Shown: positions 43,485 through 53,368, counted from the stretch's first letter. The stretch: DNA of 64,000 nucleotides from an uncultured Coriobacteriaceae bacterium (GCA_902778135.1 CACYWP010000018.1:1-64000), one strand, 5' to 3'. The notes: generated by a model not told the origin, from the letters alone. A program made the numbers and translations.

Positions 43485-44606
43485 ATGGACCGACGGGTGC
43501 CGCAACGGCGCACGAGCATGCTTGACGGTGTCGACGACGGGCGCATGTCGGTCTCGCGTGACGCCACCCGCGAACGGCGTCCCATCCGCGCGCTCATCGT
43601 GACCCTCGTGCTGCTGGCGATACTGCTCGTCATCGCCTTGGTCGGGTTCATCGTGCTGGCCAACACGCCCGCCTTCACGATCTCCTCCATCGATGCGGTG
43701 GACACCGAGCACCTGACGGCGGAGAACATCGCAAAGCTGGCCAGCATCGAGGAGGGAACGACCCTCCTGACGATAGACGAGCGTCTGGTTACCGAGAACC
43801 TCCAGCGCAACCCCTGGGTGGGCAGCGTCTCGTACACCCGCGAGTTTCCCGACCGCCTGAGGATCGAGGTCACCGAGCGCAGGGTGGACTGTCTGGTCAA
43901 GATGAGCACCGGTTCGGTGTGCTGGTGCCTCGGAGACGACAACGTCTGGATAGAGCCCATCAACCTGACGGTCCAGGACGGGCAGTCCGCCGACGACGTC
44001 GCGCTGTCCCTGGCACGGGACATGGGCGCCATCCTGGTGACCGAGGTGCCGACCTCAATGAGCCCCTCAGCCGGTTCCGCAGCGAGTGACGAGGTGCTGA
44101 AGGCCGTCAGCCTCTATCGCGAGCAGTTCTCCGACGAGCTGTCATCCCAGATCGTGAAGTTCTCTGCCGCCAGCGTGGAGAGCCTCTCCTGCACGCTGAG
44201 CAGCGGCGTGGAGGTGTCCCTGGGATCGCCGAGCAACATCGAGCTGAAGGAGACGGTCCTGCTGCAGATACTGGAGCAGCACCCCAACCAGATCACCTAC
44301 ATCAACGTCCGCATACCCTCCCAACCGTCCTATCGCAAGCTGGGGGTGGATGCGGTCGTACCCGGCAGCGGCATTACCGTCAACCTCGATGCGGGCACCG
44401 CGACTGGTGCCGACGGTGCAGCCGGCGATGCCACGGCGGGGGAGGGCGACGTCTCCCAGGAGGGCATGCCCACGGACGGGAGCGGGGAAGCGACCGCTGG
44501 CGACGCGGAGTCGTACGCCGAGGGTACGGAAGGCACCGACACCTCCGAGCTGATTCTTGGCGGAGATGGCAACTACTACACCTATGAGGAGTACTGGGGC
44601 CTTTAG
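43485..44606 (+). CDS. ftsQ: Cell division protein FtsQ
   Basis: A 373-residue bitopic protein with a basic cytoplasmic N-terminus, one TM (residues about 38-62) and a POTRA domain (F-T-I-S-S-I-D-A-V..., then T-E-R-R). A second extracytoplasmic domain follows, and an acidic low-complexity tail rich in G, D, E, T and A. FtsQ/DivIB links early and late divisome proteins through FtsL and FtsB. A GAGGAGGCG Shine-Dalgarno is present. The tail of about 70 residues is longer than in most FtsQ proteins. Confidence 0.92.
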   Translation: MDRRVPQRRTSMLDGVDDGRMSVSRDATRERRPIRALIVTLVLLAILLVIALVGFIVLANTPAFTISSIDAVDTEHLTAENIAKLASIEEGTTLLTIDERLVTENLQRNPWVGSVSYTREFPDRLRIEVTERRVDCLVKMSTGSVCWCLGDDNVWIEPINLTVQDGQSADDVALSLARDMGAILVTEVPTSMSPSAGSAASDEVLKAVSLYREQFSDELSSQIVKFSAASVESLSCTLSSGVEVSLGSPSNIELKETVLLQILEQHPNQITYINVRIPSQPSYRKLGVDAVVPGSGITVNLDAGTATGADGAAGDATAGEGDVSQEGMPTDGSGEATAGDAESYAEGTEGTDTSELILGGDGNYYTYEEYWGL

Positions 44607-44630
44607 GGTTGGCCTCCGAAGGCTTCAACG

Positions 44631-44660
44631 GAACCCTCAAGTTGTGGTACTTGAGGGTTC
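44631..44660 (+). terminator. Hairpin after ftsQ (possible terminator)
   Basis: A 12-bp perfect stem (44631-44642 with 44649-44660) with a 6-nt loop lies 24 nt past the ftsQ stop. The T-tract is poor (CTCTTCTTC about 9 nt later), so termination may be partial. Further A+T-rich sequence up to 44773 holds no gene. Confidence 0.55.
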
Positions 44661-44773
44661 GAAAACCCTCTTCTTCGAGCCTTCGACACCTTGATTCTCA
44701 AGTTGAGCTTAAAAGTTGGAAACCCTCCAAAAAGGGCCATCTACCTGCGTAATCCACAATTCCAACATTTTTG

Positions 44774-44802
44774 TTGACGAATCGCAAATCGTTGTGTAAA
44801 GA
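44774..44802 (+). promoter_or_regulatory. Predicted ftsZ promoter
   Basis: TTGACG and TAAAGA are spaced by exactly 17 bp in the most AT-rich stretch of the region. Transcription would start near 44809, giving a leader of about 230 nt before ftsZ. Confidence 0.6.
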
Positions 44803-44950
44803 TAACGCGCTTCAAAGCGGGCATAGGGGTTAACCTGAGGTTTAGGGTTTTCCTCTCCGCTTTCGGGCACTGCAACCGACGATGAAGAAACGCATCGGGA
44901 ATCGCAACAACCAAGGACTACTACGCGTCACGATTGCACCAGGCACGACA

Positions 44951-44974
44951 GGGACCACCCCGGCGGGTGGTCCC
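44951..44974 (+). promoter_or_regulatory. Stable hairpin in the ftsZ leader
   Basis: GGGACCACCC pairs with GGGTGGTCCC around a CGGC loop, about 70 nt before the ftsZ start. There is no T-tract. It leaves the downstream AAGGAGGAG Shine-Dalgarno free, so it may act on mRNA stability rather than blocking translation. Confidence 0.6.
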
Positions 44975-45041
44975 ACAGCACCAGGACCGACACAGGAGAG
45001 GCGGCGCTGCCGCCGGAGCAGAAGCCCCACAAGGAGGAGCC

Positions 45042-46138
<1,097 letters not shown>

Positions 46139-46139
<1 letters not shown>

Positions 46140-46972
46140 TGGCCATCACGCCACATCTCACCCGCTACGCCTCCCAGGACGTGACCCTTCTCGGCGACGT
46201 GCGTCGCCCGGGCGGGGTCACGCTCGCGTTCACCGAACGCACCGGGGGCTACTCGCTGCCGCCGTACGCGTCGCTCAACCTTGGCGACGCCTGCGGCGAC
46301 GACGAGCGGGTGGTCGTGGCCAACCGGCGTCGCCTGCTCGGTGCCCTTGGCATCTCGCAGCTGGCGCCCCGCCTCGTCAACCCGCGCCAGGTGCACGGGA
46401 GCGAGGTCCTCGTCATCACCGAAGGCACGGACGCAGCCGTCGCCCGTGCCCAGGCCGCATCCCGCGAAGGCGTCGACGCCATCGTCTGCGCCGTGGCCGA
46501 TGTCCCCGTACTGCTGTGCTTCGCTGACTGCGTGCCGGTGGTGCTGGTGGCGAACGGCGCCTTCGCGGTCGTGCACTCCGGCTGGCGGGGGACCATCGTG
46601 CGCATCGTCGCGCGTGCCCTCGAGCGGTTGTGCGAGGTCGCGGGCTGCAAGGCCAGCGACGTCCTCTGCTACGTGGGGCCCCACATCGGCGTGGACGACT
46701 ACGAGGTCCATGCCGACCTGGCCGCGCGCTTCGTGTCCGAGTTCGGTCCCGACGTCGCCATCGACGGCTGCCATCTGGACCTGGGCCTCGCCGTCCGCAG
46801 GACGCTGATGGAGTGCGGCATGACACCCGGGCAGATCAGCGACGAGTGCCCCTCGACCGCGTCGTGCACGCGGCGGTTCTTCTCGTTCCGTGCCGAGGGA
46901 GGCACCTGCGGGCGCATCGGCGCCATCGCCGTGCTGGCGACCGACATCCACGAGGGAAGTGATATCCGATAA
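46139..46972 (+). CDS. pgeF: PgeF/YfiH-type multicopper-fold protein
   Basis: A 277-residue member of the laccase-domain (DUF152, YlmD) family. Motifs include N-P-R-Q-V-H-G, F-A-D-C-V-P-V, H-S-G-W-R-G-T, and a C-terminal C-T-R-R-F-F-S-F-R-A-E-G-G-T-x-G-R. Family members act as purine-nucleoside phosphorylases, and E. coli YfiH as a cytoplasmic editing amidase for mis-made peptidoglycan precursors. The latter role suits its site beside ftsZ. The ATG overlaps the ftsZ stop by 1 nt, and the stop overlaps yggS by 1 nt. Confidence 0.92.
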
Positions 46973-47700
46973 TGGGCGACCAGGCAACCTACGAGGCCTT
47001 CGTGGCCCAGCGTCGCGCCCAGATCATGGACCGGCTGGGCGAGGCCGCGCGCGTCTCCGGCAGGGATGCCTCCGAGGTGTGCGTGCTGGCGGTCTCCAAG
47101 ACGGTCGGCGTCGACGAGGTCGTCTGCGCCTGGCATGCGGGCTACCGCGTGTTCGGCGAGAACCGTCCCCAGGAGCTGCGTCGCAAGGCCGAGGGCATCG
47201 CCGCCTCCGGCGAGATGGATGGCGTGCGCCTGGACATGATCGGCAACCTGCAGACCAACAAGATCAACCAGGTCATCAGCAGCGCGTACCTGGTCCACTC
47301 GGTGTCCTCGCTGCACCTGGCGGAGGCCATCTCCAAGCGTGCGGCGTCGCGCGACGCGCTCGTGCGCATCCTGCTGGAGGTCAACGTCAGCGGGGAGGCC
47401 TCCAAGTCGGGCTTCTCGCCCGTCGAGGCGCGCGAGGCGCTCGACAGGGTCATGGGGCTGCCGTCGCTCTCCTTGGAGGGCGTGATGACGATGGCTCCCG
47501 CACACGACGCGTCGGCCGCCCGCGCGACCTTCTCCGGCCTGCGCGAGCTGCGCGACACCATGCGCGCCGACTGCGGCCTGCCGCTGGACGTGCTGTCCTG
47601 TGGCATGAGCGACGACTTTGGCATTGCCGTCGAGGAGGGCTCGACCCTCGTCAGACTGGGCAGGATCGTCTTCGATCCCGCCTACGAACTCGACGTGTAG
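46972..47700 (+). CDS. YggS family PLP homeostasis protein
   Basis: A 242-residue PLP-binding TIM-barrel protein without catalytic domain II. The PLP lysine lies in V-L-A-V-S-K-T, and G-E-N-R-P-Q-E, I-G-N-L-Q-T-N-K, and L-S-C-G-M-S-D-D-F motifs are present. YggS/PLPBP buffers pyridoxal phosphate and affects amino-acid pools. Placement between pgeF and sepF is typical of Gram-positive dcw clusters. TAATG overlap with pgeF suggests coupled translation. Confidence 0.95.
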   Translation: MGDQATYEAFVAQRRAQIMDRLGEAARVSGRDASEVCVLAVSKTVGVDEVVCAWHAGYRVFGENRPQELRRKAEGIAASGEMDGVRLDMIGNLQTNKINQVISSAYLVHSVSSLHLAEAISKRAASRDALVRILLEVNVSGEASKSGFSPVEAREALDRVMGLPSLSLEGVMTMAPAHDASAARATFSGLRELRDTMRADCGLPLDVLSCGMSDDFGIAVEEGSTLVRLGRIVFDPAYELDV

Positions 47701-47749
47701 GAAGGGTTACAACCGTGCCCCCCGGGGCATCGAAGAGAAAGGCACCATC

Positions 47750-48319
47750 ATGGGCTTCCTCGACAACCTGAAGGACCGGATCCTCGGCAATCCCGAGGAC
47801 GACTACTACGACGACTACGAGGACGACTACGAGGACGAGGAGGACGAGCCCCAGGGCTCGGGCATCCTTGGCAACACCCGTCGTCCCGAGGCCGACAGCG
47901 TCTCGGTCTACACGCGTTCCGGCCGTCCGGTGAACGAGTCGACCCCGGCCTACGAGCAGCCCGAGCGCCGCTCCTACGACCGCTACGAGAGCTCCTATGA
48001 CAGCTACGACCGCGACGAGCCGGTCACCCGCGTCTCCTCCGGCCAGCTGCCGCCCTACGTCCTGCGTCCGGTCGCCTACGACGACGTCCAGTCCGTCGTG
48101 CGCCGCGTTCGCACCAACCAGCCGGTCATCCTGGTCTTCAAGCAGACCGACATCGAGGTCGCCAAGCGCATCCTCGACTTCTGCTTCGGCCTCTCGTTCG
48201 GCGTGAACGGCTCGGTGGAGGAGCTTGGCGACCGCGCCTTCGCGGTGCTGCCCGCCGGCATCAGCCTCACCCAGACCGACATCGACCGCCTGGTCGCCGA
48301 CGGCACCATCACGAGGTAG
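47750..48319 (+). CDS. sepF: Cell division protein SepF
   Basis: SepF tethers FtsZ to the membrane and bundles its filaments. The 189-residue protein has an N-terminal amphipathic helix (M-G-F-L-D-N-L-K-D-R-I) for membrane binding, an acidic Y/D/E-rich linker (about residues 17-60), and a C-terminal SepF domain (residues about 105-189) with R-P-V-A-Y-D-D-V and a Q-T-D-I-x-R segment. GAAGAGAAAGG precedes the ATG. With ftsA absent it is probably the essential Z-ring anchor. Confidence 0.95.
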   Translation: MGFLDNLKDRILGNPEDDYYDDYEDDYEDEEDEPQGSGILGNTRRPEADSVSVYTRSGRPVNESTPAYEQPERRSYDRYESSYDSYDRDEPVTRVSSGQLPPYVLRPVAYDDVQSVVRRVRTNQPVILVFKQTDIEVAKRILDFCFGLSFGVNGSVEELGDRAFAVLPAGISLTQTDIDRLVADGTITR

Positions 48320-48323
48320 CGCG

Positions 48324-49133
48324 ATGGCCACGATCGACCGCAGCATCGCCATCATCGGCGCGGGCTCCATGGGTGGCGCCATCGCGGGGGGCTTGGTGGC
48401 CTCCGGTGCCATCGACGCCGCCCGCATCTGGGTGCTCGACCCCAGCGACGCTGCCGTTGCCCCGCTCGAGGAGCGCGGCATCCATCGCGCCGGCTCGCTG
48501 GAGGAGCTGGTCGCCCTAGGTACCGACGTGACGGTGCTGGCCGTCAAGCCGCAGGTGCTGCCCGCCGTCCTGTCCCAGATGTCCGACTCGCTGACCGACC
48601 GCCTGGTGGTGTCGATCGCCGCAGGCGTGAGGCTGGCGACCCTGCAGGCGGGCCTACCCGGCGCCCGCGTGGTGCGCGTCATGCCCAACCTGCCGCTGCA
48701 GGTGCTCTCGGGCGCCACGGCGGTCTGTCCGGGCACGACCGCCACGGGCGAGGATGCGGAGCTGGTGCGCAGTATCTTTGCTGCGCTCGGGTCGGCACAG
48801 GTCATGACCGAGGCCCAGCTGGACGTCGCCGGCGCGGTGACGGGATGCGGTCCCGCCTTCTTCGCGCTGTTCGTCGACGACCTGACGCGCGCCGGCGTGC
48901 GTGCGGGGCTGCCTGCGGCCGCGTGCCGCGAGATGGTCCTGGCCACGATGCGCGGCGTCGCCCAGCAGCTGCTGGACTCCGGCGACCATCCCCGTGCCTA
49001 CCTCGAGCGTGTCACCTCGCCCGGCGGCACCACGGCCGCCGCTCTGGAGGAGCTTGAGTGCGACCTGTTCGTCGCGACCGGGGCGGCCATCGACGCCGCG
49101 CTGGAGCGCACGCGCGAGCTGGCGAAGGCGTGA
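48324..49133 (+). CDS. proC: Pyrroline-5-carboxylate reductase
   Basis: ProC makes the last step of proline synthesis, reducing pyrroline-5-carboxylate with NAD(P)H. The 269-residue protein has the Rossmann motif I-I-G-A-G-S-M-G-G-A-I, A-V-K-P-Q, V-R-V-M-P-N-L-P, and the C-terminal V-T-S-P-G-G-T-T-A-A-A-L signature. It lies between sepF and yggT, an arrangement seen in several Gram-positive lineages. It is 4 nt after sepF and 5 nt before yggT. Confidence 0.95.
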   Translation: MATIDRSIAIIGAGSMGGAIAGGLVASGAIDAARIWVLDPSDAAVAPLEERGIHRAGSLEELVALGTDVTVLAVKPQVLPAVLSQMSDSLTDRLVVSIAAGVRLATLQAGLPGARVVRVMPNLPLQVLSGATAVCPGTTATGEDAELVRSIFAALGSAQVMTEAQLDVAGAVTGCGPAFFALFVDDLTRAGVRAGLPAAACREMVLATMRGVAQQLLDSGDHPRAYLERVTSPGGTTAAALEELECDLFVATGAAIDAALERTRELAKA

Positions 49134-49138
49134 GTGCC

Positions 49139-49396
49139 ATGCGCATCGGATTTGTCCTCTACCGCCTCATCCACTTCTACGAGATGCTCATCTTCATCGA
49201 GTGCATCCTCTCGTGGATACCAATGTCCGGGGTCGTCTACGACATCCGTAGCGCGATCCGCCGTCTCACCGACCCGTTCGTCGACATCTTCCGCAGGCTC
49301 ATCCCGTCTGCGGCCGGCGGCATGGGCGTCGACTTCACGCCGATGATCGCTGTGTTCGTCCTCGACATCGTCAAACGCTTTGTCATCTATCTGTAG
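49139..49396 (+). CDS. YggT family membrane protein
   Basis: An 85-residue protein with two TM segments (about residues 3-25 and 60-84) and the YggT pattern of S-W-I-P in the first helix, then L-T-D-P-F-(V/L)-x-x-F-R-R-(L/I)-I-P, and D-F-T-P-M. YggT proteins sit in dcw clusters and are implicated in division-related membrane organisation or osmotic tolerance; the molecular role is not established. The ATG was preferred to an in-frame GTG at 49130 because of Shine-Dalgarno spacing. Confidence 0.92.
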   Translation: MRIGFVLYRLIHFYEMLIFIECILSWIPMSGVVYDIRSAIRRLTDPFVDIFRRLIPSAAGGMGVDFTPMIAVFVLDIVKRFVIYL

Positions 49397-49470
49397 GAAA
49401 GTGGGTATACTGGTCATCACGTATCAACGTATGCGGACGTGGCCGACTCATAGTTGAAAGGGAGCAAACC

Positions 49471-50175
49471 ATGGCTATCACTCCGGCAGACATCGAGCAG
49501 AAGACCTTCTCAGAGGCCAAGAAGCACGGTTACGACACCGAGGAGGTCGACGAGTTCCTCGACCAGCTCTCCGCAGAGGTCGATGCGATGCTCAAGAAGA
49601 TCAAGGACCTGAAGGACCGCCTGACCGCGTCCGAGCAGCAGGTCGCCGCCTCCCAGACCCAGATCGCCCAGCTGAAGGAGCAGGCCGCCCATGCCTCCTC
49701 CGCCGCGCCGATCGTACAGGCCACCGCGCCTCAGGCCCCCTCGATGGGCGTCTCCGAGAGCCAGATCTCGCGCGTCCTCATCGTCGCCCAGCAGAGCGCC
49801 GACAAGCTCGTCGAGGACGCACGCACCAACGCCGACAACATCCGCAACGAGGCCGATCGCAAGGCTCGCGAAGTCATCCGTCAGGCCCTGGCCGAGAAGC
49901 AGAACGAGATGGACGAGATCGACCGCCTGAAGCAGTCCCGCGAGGACTTCCGCGCCGAGTACAAGAAGCTGCTGCAGCACTTCATGGACGACGCCGACGC
50001 CGTCTTCCCCGAGAAGGCGCTGAGCACGCCGTCCGGCTCGTCCTCGGTCAGCTACGCCTCCACCCCCGCGCCTCAGCCGGCCCCCAATGCCACCGTGTTC
50101 GCCCCGGCTCCCGTCGCGCCGGCGCAGGCACAGACCGCGATGGACGACTTCGACGACTTCGGCGATCTCGACTAG
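49471..50175 (+). CDS. divIVA: DivIVA domain-containing protein
   Basis: A 234-residue coiled-coil protein. The N-terminus (I-T-P-A-D-I-E-Q-K-T-F-S, then G-Y-D-x-E-E-V-D-E-F-L-D-Q-L) is the DivIVA lipid-binding domain. Two coiled-coil stretches follow (about 28-70 and 90-165), then a P/A-rich region and an acidic end (D-D-F-D-D-F-G-D-L-D). In Actinobacteria DivIVA/Wag31 recruits growth machinery to poles and septa. A TATACT at 49406-49411 is a likely -10, so it may have its own promoter, and a strong terminator follows. Confidence 0.94.
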   Translation: MAITPADIEQKTFSEAKKHGYDTEEVDEFLDQLSAEVDAMLKKIKDLKDRLTASEQQVAASQTQIAQLKEQAAHASSAAPIVQATAPQAPSMGVSESQISRVLIVAQQSADKLVEDARTNADNIRNEADRKAREVIRQALAEKQNEMDEIDRLKQSREDFRAEYKKLLQHFMDDADAVFPEKALSTPSGSSSVSYASTPAPQPAPNATVFAPAPVAPAQAQTAMDDFDDFGDLD

Positions 50176-50199
50176 CGACAGGTCACAGCACGTAGACCC

Positions 50200-50235
50200 A
50201 GGGTCCCTGGCACACAAGCGCCAGGGACCCTTTTT
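50200..50235 (+). terminator. Intrinsic terminator after divIVA
   Basis: A perfect 12-bp stem (50200-50211 with 50220-50231) around an 8-nt loop, followed by a run of T. It closes the ftsZ-divIVA block. The first inverted-repeat copy begins in its T-tract. Confidence 0.93.
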
Positions 50236-50462
50236 CGACCATCTGGGACGGTTCTCCACGGTCGAACTACCGGTTGGCGAGGCCGAACGAGAGGCCTTGG
50301 AAGAAGGTCGTGCCCTCCGAACTGATGGAGAGCTGTTTTCGATTGGACCGTTTTCGACCGTGGAGAACCGTCCCAGATGGTCGAACAAAGGCCAGGGAGG
50401 GGAGGTCGCGCCTCTAATCGGCTTGGCTTTTCGACCGGGGAGTACCGTCCCAGATGGTCGAA
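50234..50462 (+). repeat. Three copies of a 33-bp repeat, two forming a perfect inverted pair
   Basis: The 33-nt segment 50234-50266 is the exact reverse complement of 50353-50385. A third copy (50430-50462) is in the same orientation as the second with two mismatches. Each contains TGGGACGG or its complement, also found in the 25.6-kb and 30.1-kb repeats. The third copy lies inside the 3' end of the minus-strand gene that ends at 50414, so it is translated. Confidence 0.88.
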
Positions 50463-51460
50463 GTCGTGGGACCGAGCTCGACGAGGCCTTCCCACAGCCT
50501 TTGGGGCATCCAATGGGTGCGCAGGTCGTAGCCACGCTGGCTGCGGTCCCGACCGGGTATGGTGGTGCCGCGGTAGAAGCGCTGCCACATCGCGCGCACG
50601 TAACGCTCGTCGTCCGCAAAGTCCTTCCTGCTTGCCAGGTCGTTGGCCAGGGCGGCGTCCAGCAGGACGATCTGGCATCCGTCCCCCGAAGGGTCGTGGA
50701 ATGCCGCGACGCGGTGACGCGGGTCGACCAGGCAGAAGCGCTCCGTGCCCATGCGGGCGGCAAAGTGCGCCGCCGTGAGCGGGATGGTGTTGGCGTTGGG
50801 CTTGAACGAGGCTGCGAAGGAGCCATCGGACATGTGGGAGAACCGGACGAACTGGCGGGTGTGCTCGCATTCGCCGGCAACGTAGCGCGCCAGCCCATCG
50901 AAGGCAGCGACGCGCGGGTCCGCGATGAGCATGCGCACGCGAGGGCCGACGGAAAAGCCCAGGCGCAGGTAGCGGTGGACGATCTCGGGCATCTCGGGGT
51001 CGTCGGAAGCCGCGACGTAGACCAGGCGGCGCACGCAGGCAGCCTCGCATCCTTCCGGGCAGCCGTTGGCCTTGACCTTTCGGCATCCCGTGGTGACGCG
51101 CCGCGCAAAGCCCTCCAGGACGCGCCGCGCGAAGGCGACCGTGTCGTCCTCGGAGGCCGGGGGAGTGCGGATGACCTCCTCGCCCAGCTGGGGCTGGACG
51201 CCGCGTGCGCTGGCCAGGCGCAGCTGGCCGTCGCGCTCGTGGGCGAGGTAGCCGATGCCCACAGCCGAGAGGACCCCCTCCAGCGTCGGGTCGCAGGCCA
51301 GCACGATGGGCCTGCCGCGCGTCAGACCATAGGAGACCTGGGCGGCGCATCGGGCGATCGAGCCGGGAGTGAGGGGCTGCGACAGGCCGGGCTGCTCAGA
51401 AGAGCGAGAGCTGTCCCTCTGCCATGCGACGGGTGCGGTTGTAGCTGCTTTGGCGGGCAT
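50414..51460 (-). CDS. TIGR03915-type DNA metabolism protein (DUF4130)
   Basis: This protein resembles the TIGR03915 family of unknown function that accompanies a TIGR03916 radical SAM protein. Recognisable parts are the I-V-L-A-C-D-P-T-L-E-G-V-L-S-A-V opening (usually Y-D-G-S-F-E-G) and the central R-F-S-H-M-x-D-G/S-F-x-A segment, with a D-x-R-x-x-x-A-A-F-H motif. The start is uncertain: the ATG used overlaps the radical SAM gene by 65 nt, while GTG 51304 begins exactly at the conserved core. The C-terminal residues S-T-I-W-D-G-T-P-R-S-K come from an intergenic-type repeat, so the original stop was probably lost when the repeat arrived. Confidence 0.75.
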   Translation of the reverse strand: MPAKAATTAPVAWQRDSSRSSEQPGLSQPLTPGSIARCAAQVSYGLTRGRPIVLACDPTLEGVLSAVGIGYLAHERDGQLRLASARGVQPQLGEEVIRTPPASEDDTVAFARRVLEGFARRVTTGCRKVKANGCPEGCEAACVRRLVYVAASDDPEMPEIVHRYLRLGFSVGPRVRMLIADPRVAAFDGLARYVAGECEHTRQFVRFSHMSDGSFAASFKPNANTIPLTAAHFAARMGTERFCLVDPRHRVAAFHDPSGDGCQIVLLDAALANDLASRKDFADDERYVRAMWQRFYRGTTIPGRDRSQRGYDLRTHWMPQRLWEGLVELGPTTSTIWDGTPRSKSQAD

Positions 51461-52757
51461 CGCTCACCACCTTCGCGCGAATCAGCTCGGCGTCGAGCGG
51501 GCAGGAGCGGTCTCGCGTGCCGTTGCAGGTGAGGAAGTGACGGGCGCGCTTGAGGGTGATGTTGAGGCGTGAGAGGTCGTCGAAGGTCAGCGGCCCGGCA
51601 CGACGGGCGGCAAGGATGCGTCGCGCGCCGACCGGCCCGACGCCGGGCACGCGCAGCAGCTGTTCCAGCGAGGCGTCCATCACCTCGATGGGGAAGCGGT
51701 CGATGTGTCGCAAGGCCCAGGCGAGCTTGGGGTCGACGTCCAGGTCAAGCCATGGTTCGGCCGGTGTCGCCAGCTCGTCGGGGGAGAAGGCGTAGTAGCG
51801 CATCAGCCAATCCGCCTGGTACAGGCGGTGCTCGCGTCGCAGGGGCACCGGCGTGTCGCGCCCGGGCAGCTCTCGGTCGTCGACCATGGGCAGGTAGGCG
51901 GAGAAGAAGACGCGCTTGAGGTCGAAGTGGCGATAGAGCGACTGCGACAGCTGGAGGATGTGGTTGTCGTCCTCGGGGGTCGCGCCGATGATGAGCTGGG
52001 TGGACTGCCCCGCAGGGGCGAAGGCGCGCTGCCGCGTGGAGATTTGGGAGCGGGGCCGTAGGGTCAGCCTGTTGCCGTTGGACAGCAGCTGCAGTCCCTC
52101 CCGTGCGGGGTCGGGCAGCCGGTGACGGCGCGGTCGCCGTGCCAGACCCGCCCGCTCCTCCTCGTCGCGCTGGCGGCGGATCTGCCCCATGGGATCCATG
52201 ACCTGGTCGCGGTCCTTCTCGGGGCACAGGCGCGCGAGCGACGCGGCGCTGGGCAGCTCGAGGTTGACCGACAGGCGGTCGGCCAGGCGCCCCAGCCCGT
52301 CCACCAGCTCCGGGGAGGTGCCGGGGATGACCTTGGCGTGGACGTAGCCGTTGAACTGCAGCTCGTCGCGCAGGATGCGCAGACAGGCGATCATGCGCTC
52401 CGTCGTGGCATCGGGGGTGCCCAGGACACCCGAGGAGAGGAACAGCCCCTCGATGTAGTTGCGCTTGTAGAAGTCGACCGTCAGTTCCGCCAGCTCGCGC
52501 GGGGCGAACGTGGCACGCGGGCAGGACGCCTGGCGACGGTTGACGCAGTACGCACAGTCATAGCTGCAGGCGTTGGACATCAGCACCTTCAACAGGGTGA
52601 CGCAGCGGCCGTCCGGCGTGAACGAGTGGCAGCAGCCGGCGGGGGAGGCGTTGCCCAGCTTGCCGGCGCGGGCCGGACGGTCGGCCCCGGAGGAGGTGCA
52701 CGCCACGTCGTAGCGGGCCGCCTCTGCCAGTATGTCCAGCTTGCCCAGCGTGTCCAC
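51396..52757 (-). CDS. Radical SAM protein, putative DNA modification/repair (TIGR03916)
   Basis: A 453-residue protein with the radical SAM [4Fe-4S] motif C-S-Y-D-C-A-Y-C (CxxxCxxC). The N-terminal K-L-D-I-L-A-x-A-A-R-Y-D-V-A-C-x-S-S-G segment is typical of TIGR03916. A C-terminal helix-hairpin-helix stretch (L-L-R-V-P-G-V-G-P-V-G-A-R-R-I-L) implies DNA binding. Chemistry and substrate are unknown; the family is annotated as putative DNA modification or repair. The GTG start with GAGG upstream is preferred over longer options. It is followed by its usual partner on the same strand. Confidence 0.9.
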   Translation of the reverse strand: MDTLGKLDILAEAARYDVACTSSGADRPARAGKLGNASPAGCCHSFTPDGRCVTLLKVLMSNACSYDCAYCVNRRQASCPRATFAPRELAELTVDFYKRNYIEGLFLSSGVLGTPDATTERMIACLRILRDELQFNGYVHAKVIPGTSPELVDGLGRLADRLSVNLELPSAASLARLCPEKDRDQVMDPMGQIRRQRDEEERAGLARRPRRHRLPDPAREGLQLLSNGNRLTLRPRSQISTRQRAFAPAGQSTQLIIGATPEDDNHILQLSQSLYRHFDLKRVFFSAYLPMVDDRELPGRDTPVPLRREHRLYQADWLMRYYAFSPDELATPAEPWLDLDVDPKLAWALRHIDRFPIEVMDASLEQLLRVPGVGPVGARRILAARRAGPLTFDDLSRLNITLKRARHFLTCNGTRDRSCPLDAELIRAKVVSDARQSSYNRTRRMAEGQLSLF

Positions 52758-52823
52758 GGGGTGCCTCGATTCTCGTACGTTTGTTCTGAAACCACTGTAC
52801 ACGAACACACGTACTATGCGCAA

Positions 52824-52854
52824 GGCCCGGTACCAGCGATTCTGGTGCCGGGCC
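52824..52854 (-). terminator. Hairpin downstream of rnpB
   Basis: A 13-bp stem with one mismatch (52824-52836 with 52842-52854) and a 5-nt loop lies just past the 3' end of rnpB on the minus strand. The T-tract is very short, so termination may be partial. Confidence 0.55.
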
Positions 52855-52873
52855 CTGCGGTCGAGGCCGGGGT

Positions 52874-53245
52874 GCGAAGAGGGCCTATAAGCCGGGTTCT
52901 GTCGTGGGCGGCCATTTATCTACTCCCGGCGTCTCCGCCGGGCTCTAGCGCGCTACCCGAACGCGGTGCGGGCCACACCTTGGCGTTCCTACATGCGCTT
53001 GCTCCGGAAGGGGCTTGCCAAGCCACCGTGTTGCCACGATGCTGGTGGTCTCTTACACCACCGTTTCAGCTTTTCTCTCACCCGCCGAGGCGGGCAGCGG
53101 GAGTCTTCTTTTCTGCGGCGCTTTCCGTCGGGTCACCCCGCCAGGCCGTTAGCCTGCTTCCTGCCCTATGGAGCCCGGACTTTCCTCATCCCGACACGGT
53201 CCATTGCTGGCCCACGCCGGTCCGCGGTCGCCTGGCCCACTTCGC
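52874..53245 (-). ncRNA. rnpB: RNase P RNA
   Basis: RNase P RNA is the catalytic subunit that matures tRNA 5' ends. On the minus strand the sequence contains the universal GAGGAAAGTCCGGGCTC core near the 5' end, and the 3' part reads ACCCGGCTTATAGG. The ends pair as helix P1 (12 positions, one mismatch: 53245-53234 with 52885-52874), which sets the limits given. The length of about 372 nt fits a bacterial type A RNA. Confidence 0.95.
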
Positions 53246-53252
53246 GCGAACG

Positions 53253-53258
53253 ATTGTA
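53253..53258 (-). promoter_or_regulatory. Predicted -10 box of rnpB
   Basis: TACAAT on the minus strand lies 7 nt before the predicted 5' end of the RNA. No good -35 was found. Confidence 0.6.
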
Positions 53259-53368
53259 GCACGGCGGTGCCGCTGTGGGACGCTGTGGCATCGTTTGTGG
53301 ATGACTGACGCACATGGTTTGTGCGGAGCGCTAGAGTTGTGACATTGCCTTACAAAAACGTCATTCCC

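Noticed and set aside
44882..45041. Small upstream coding region in the ftsZ leader
   Set aside because: The ATG at 44882 lacks a clear ribosome binding site, and the frame is low-complexity and runs past the ftsZ start.
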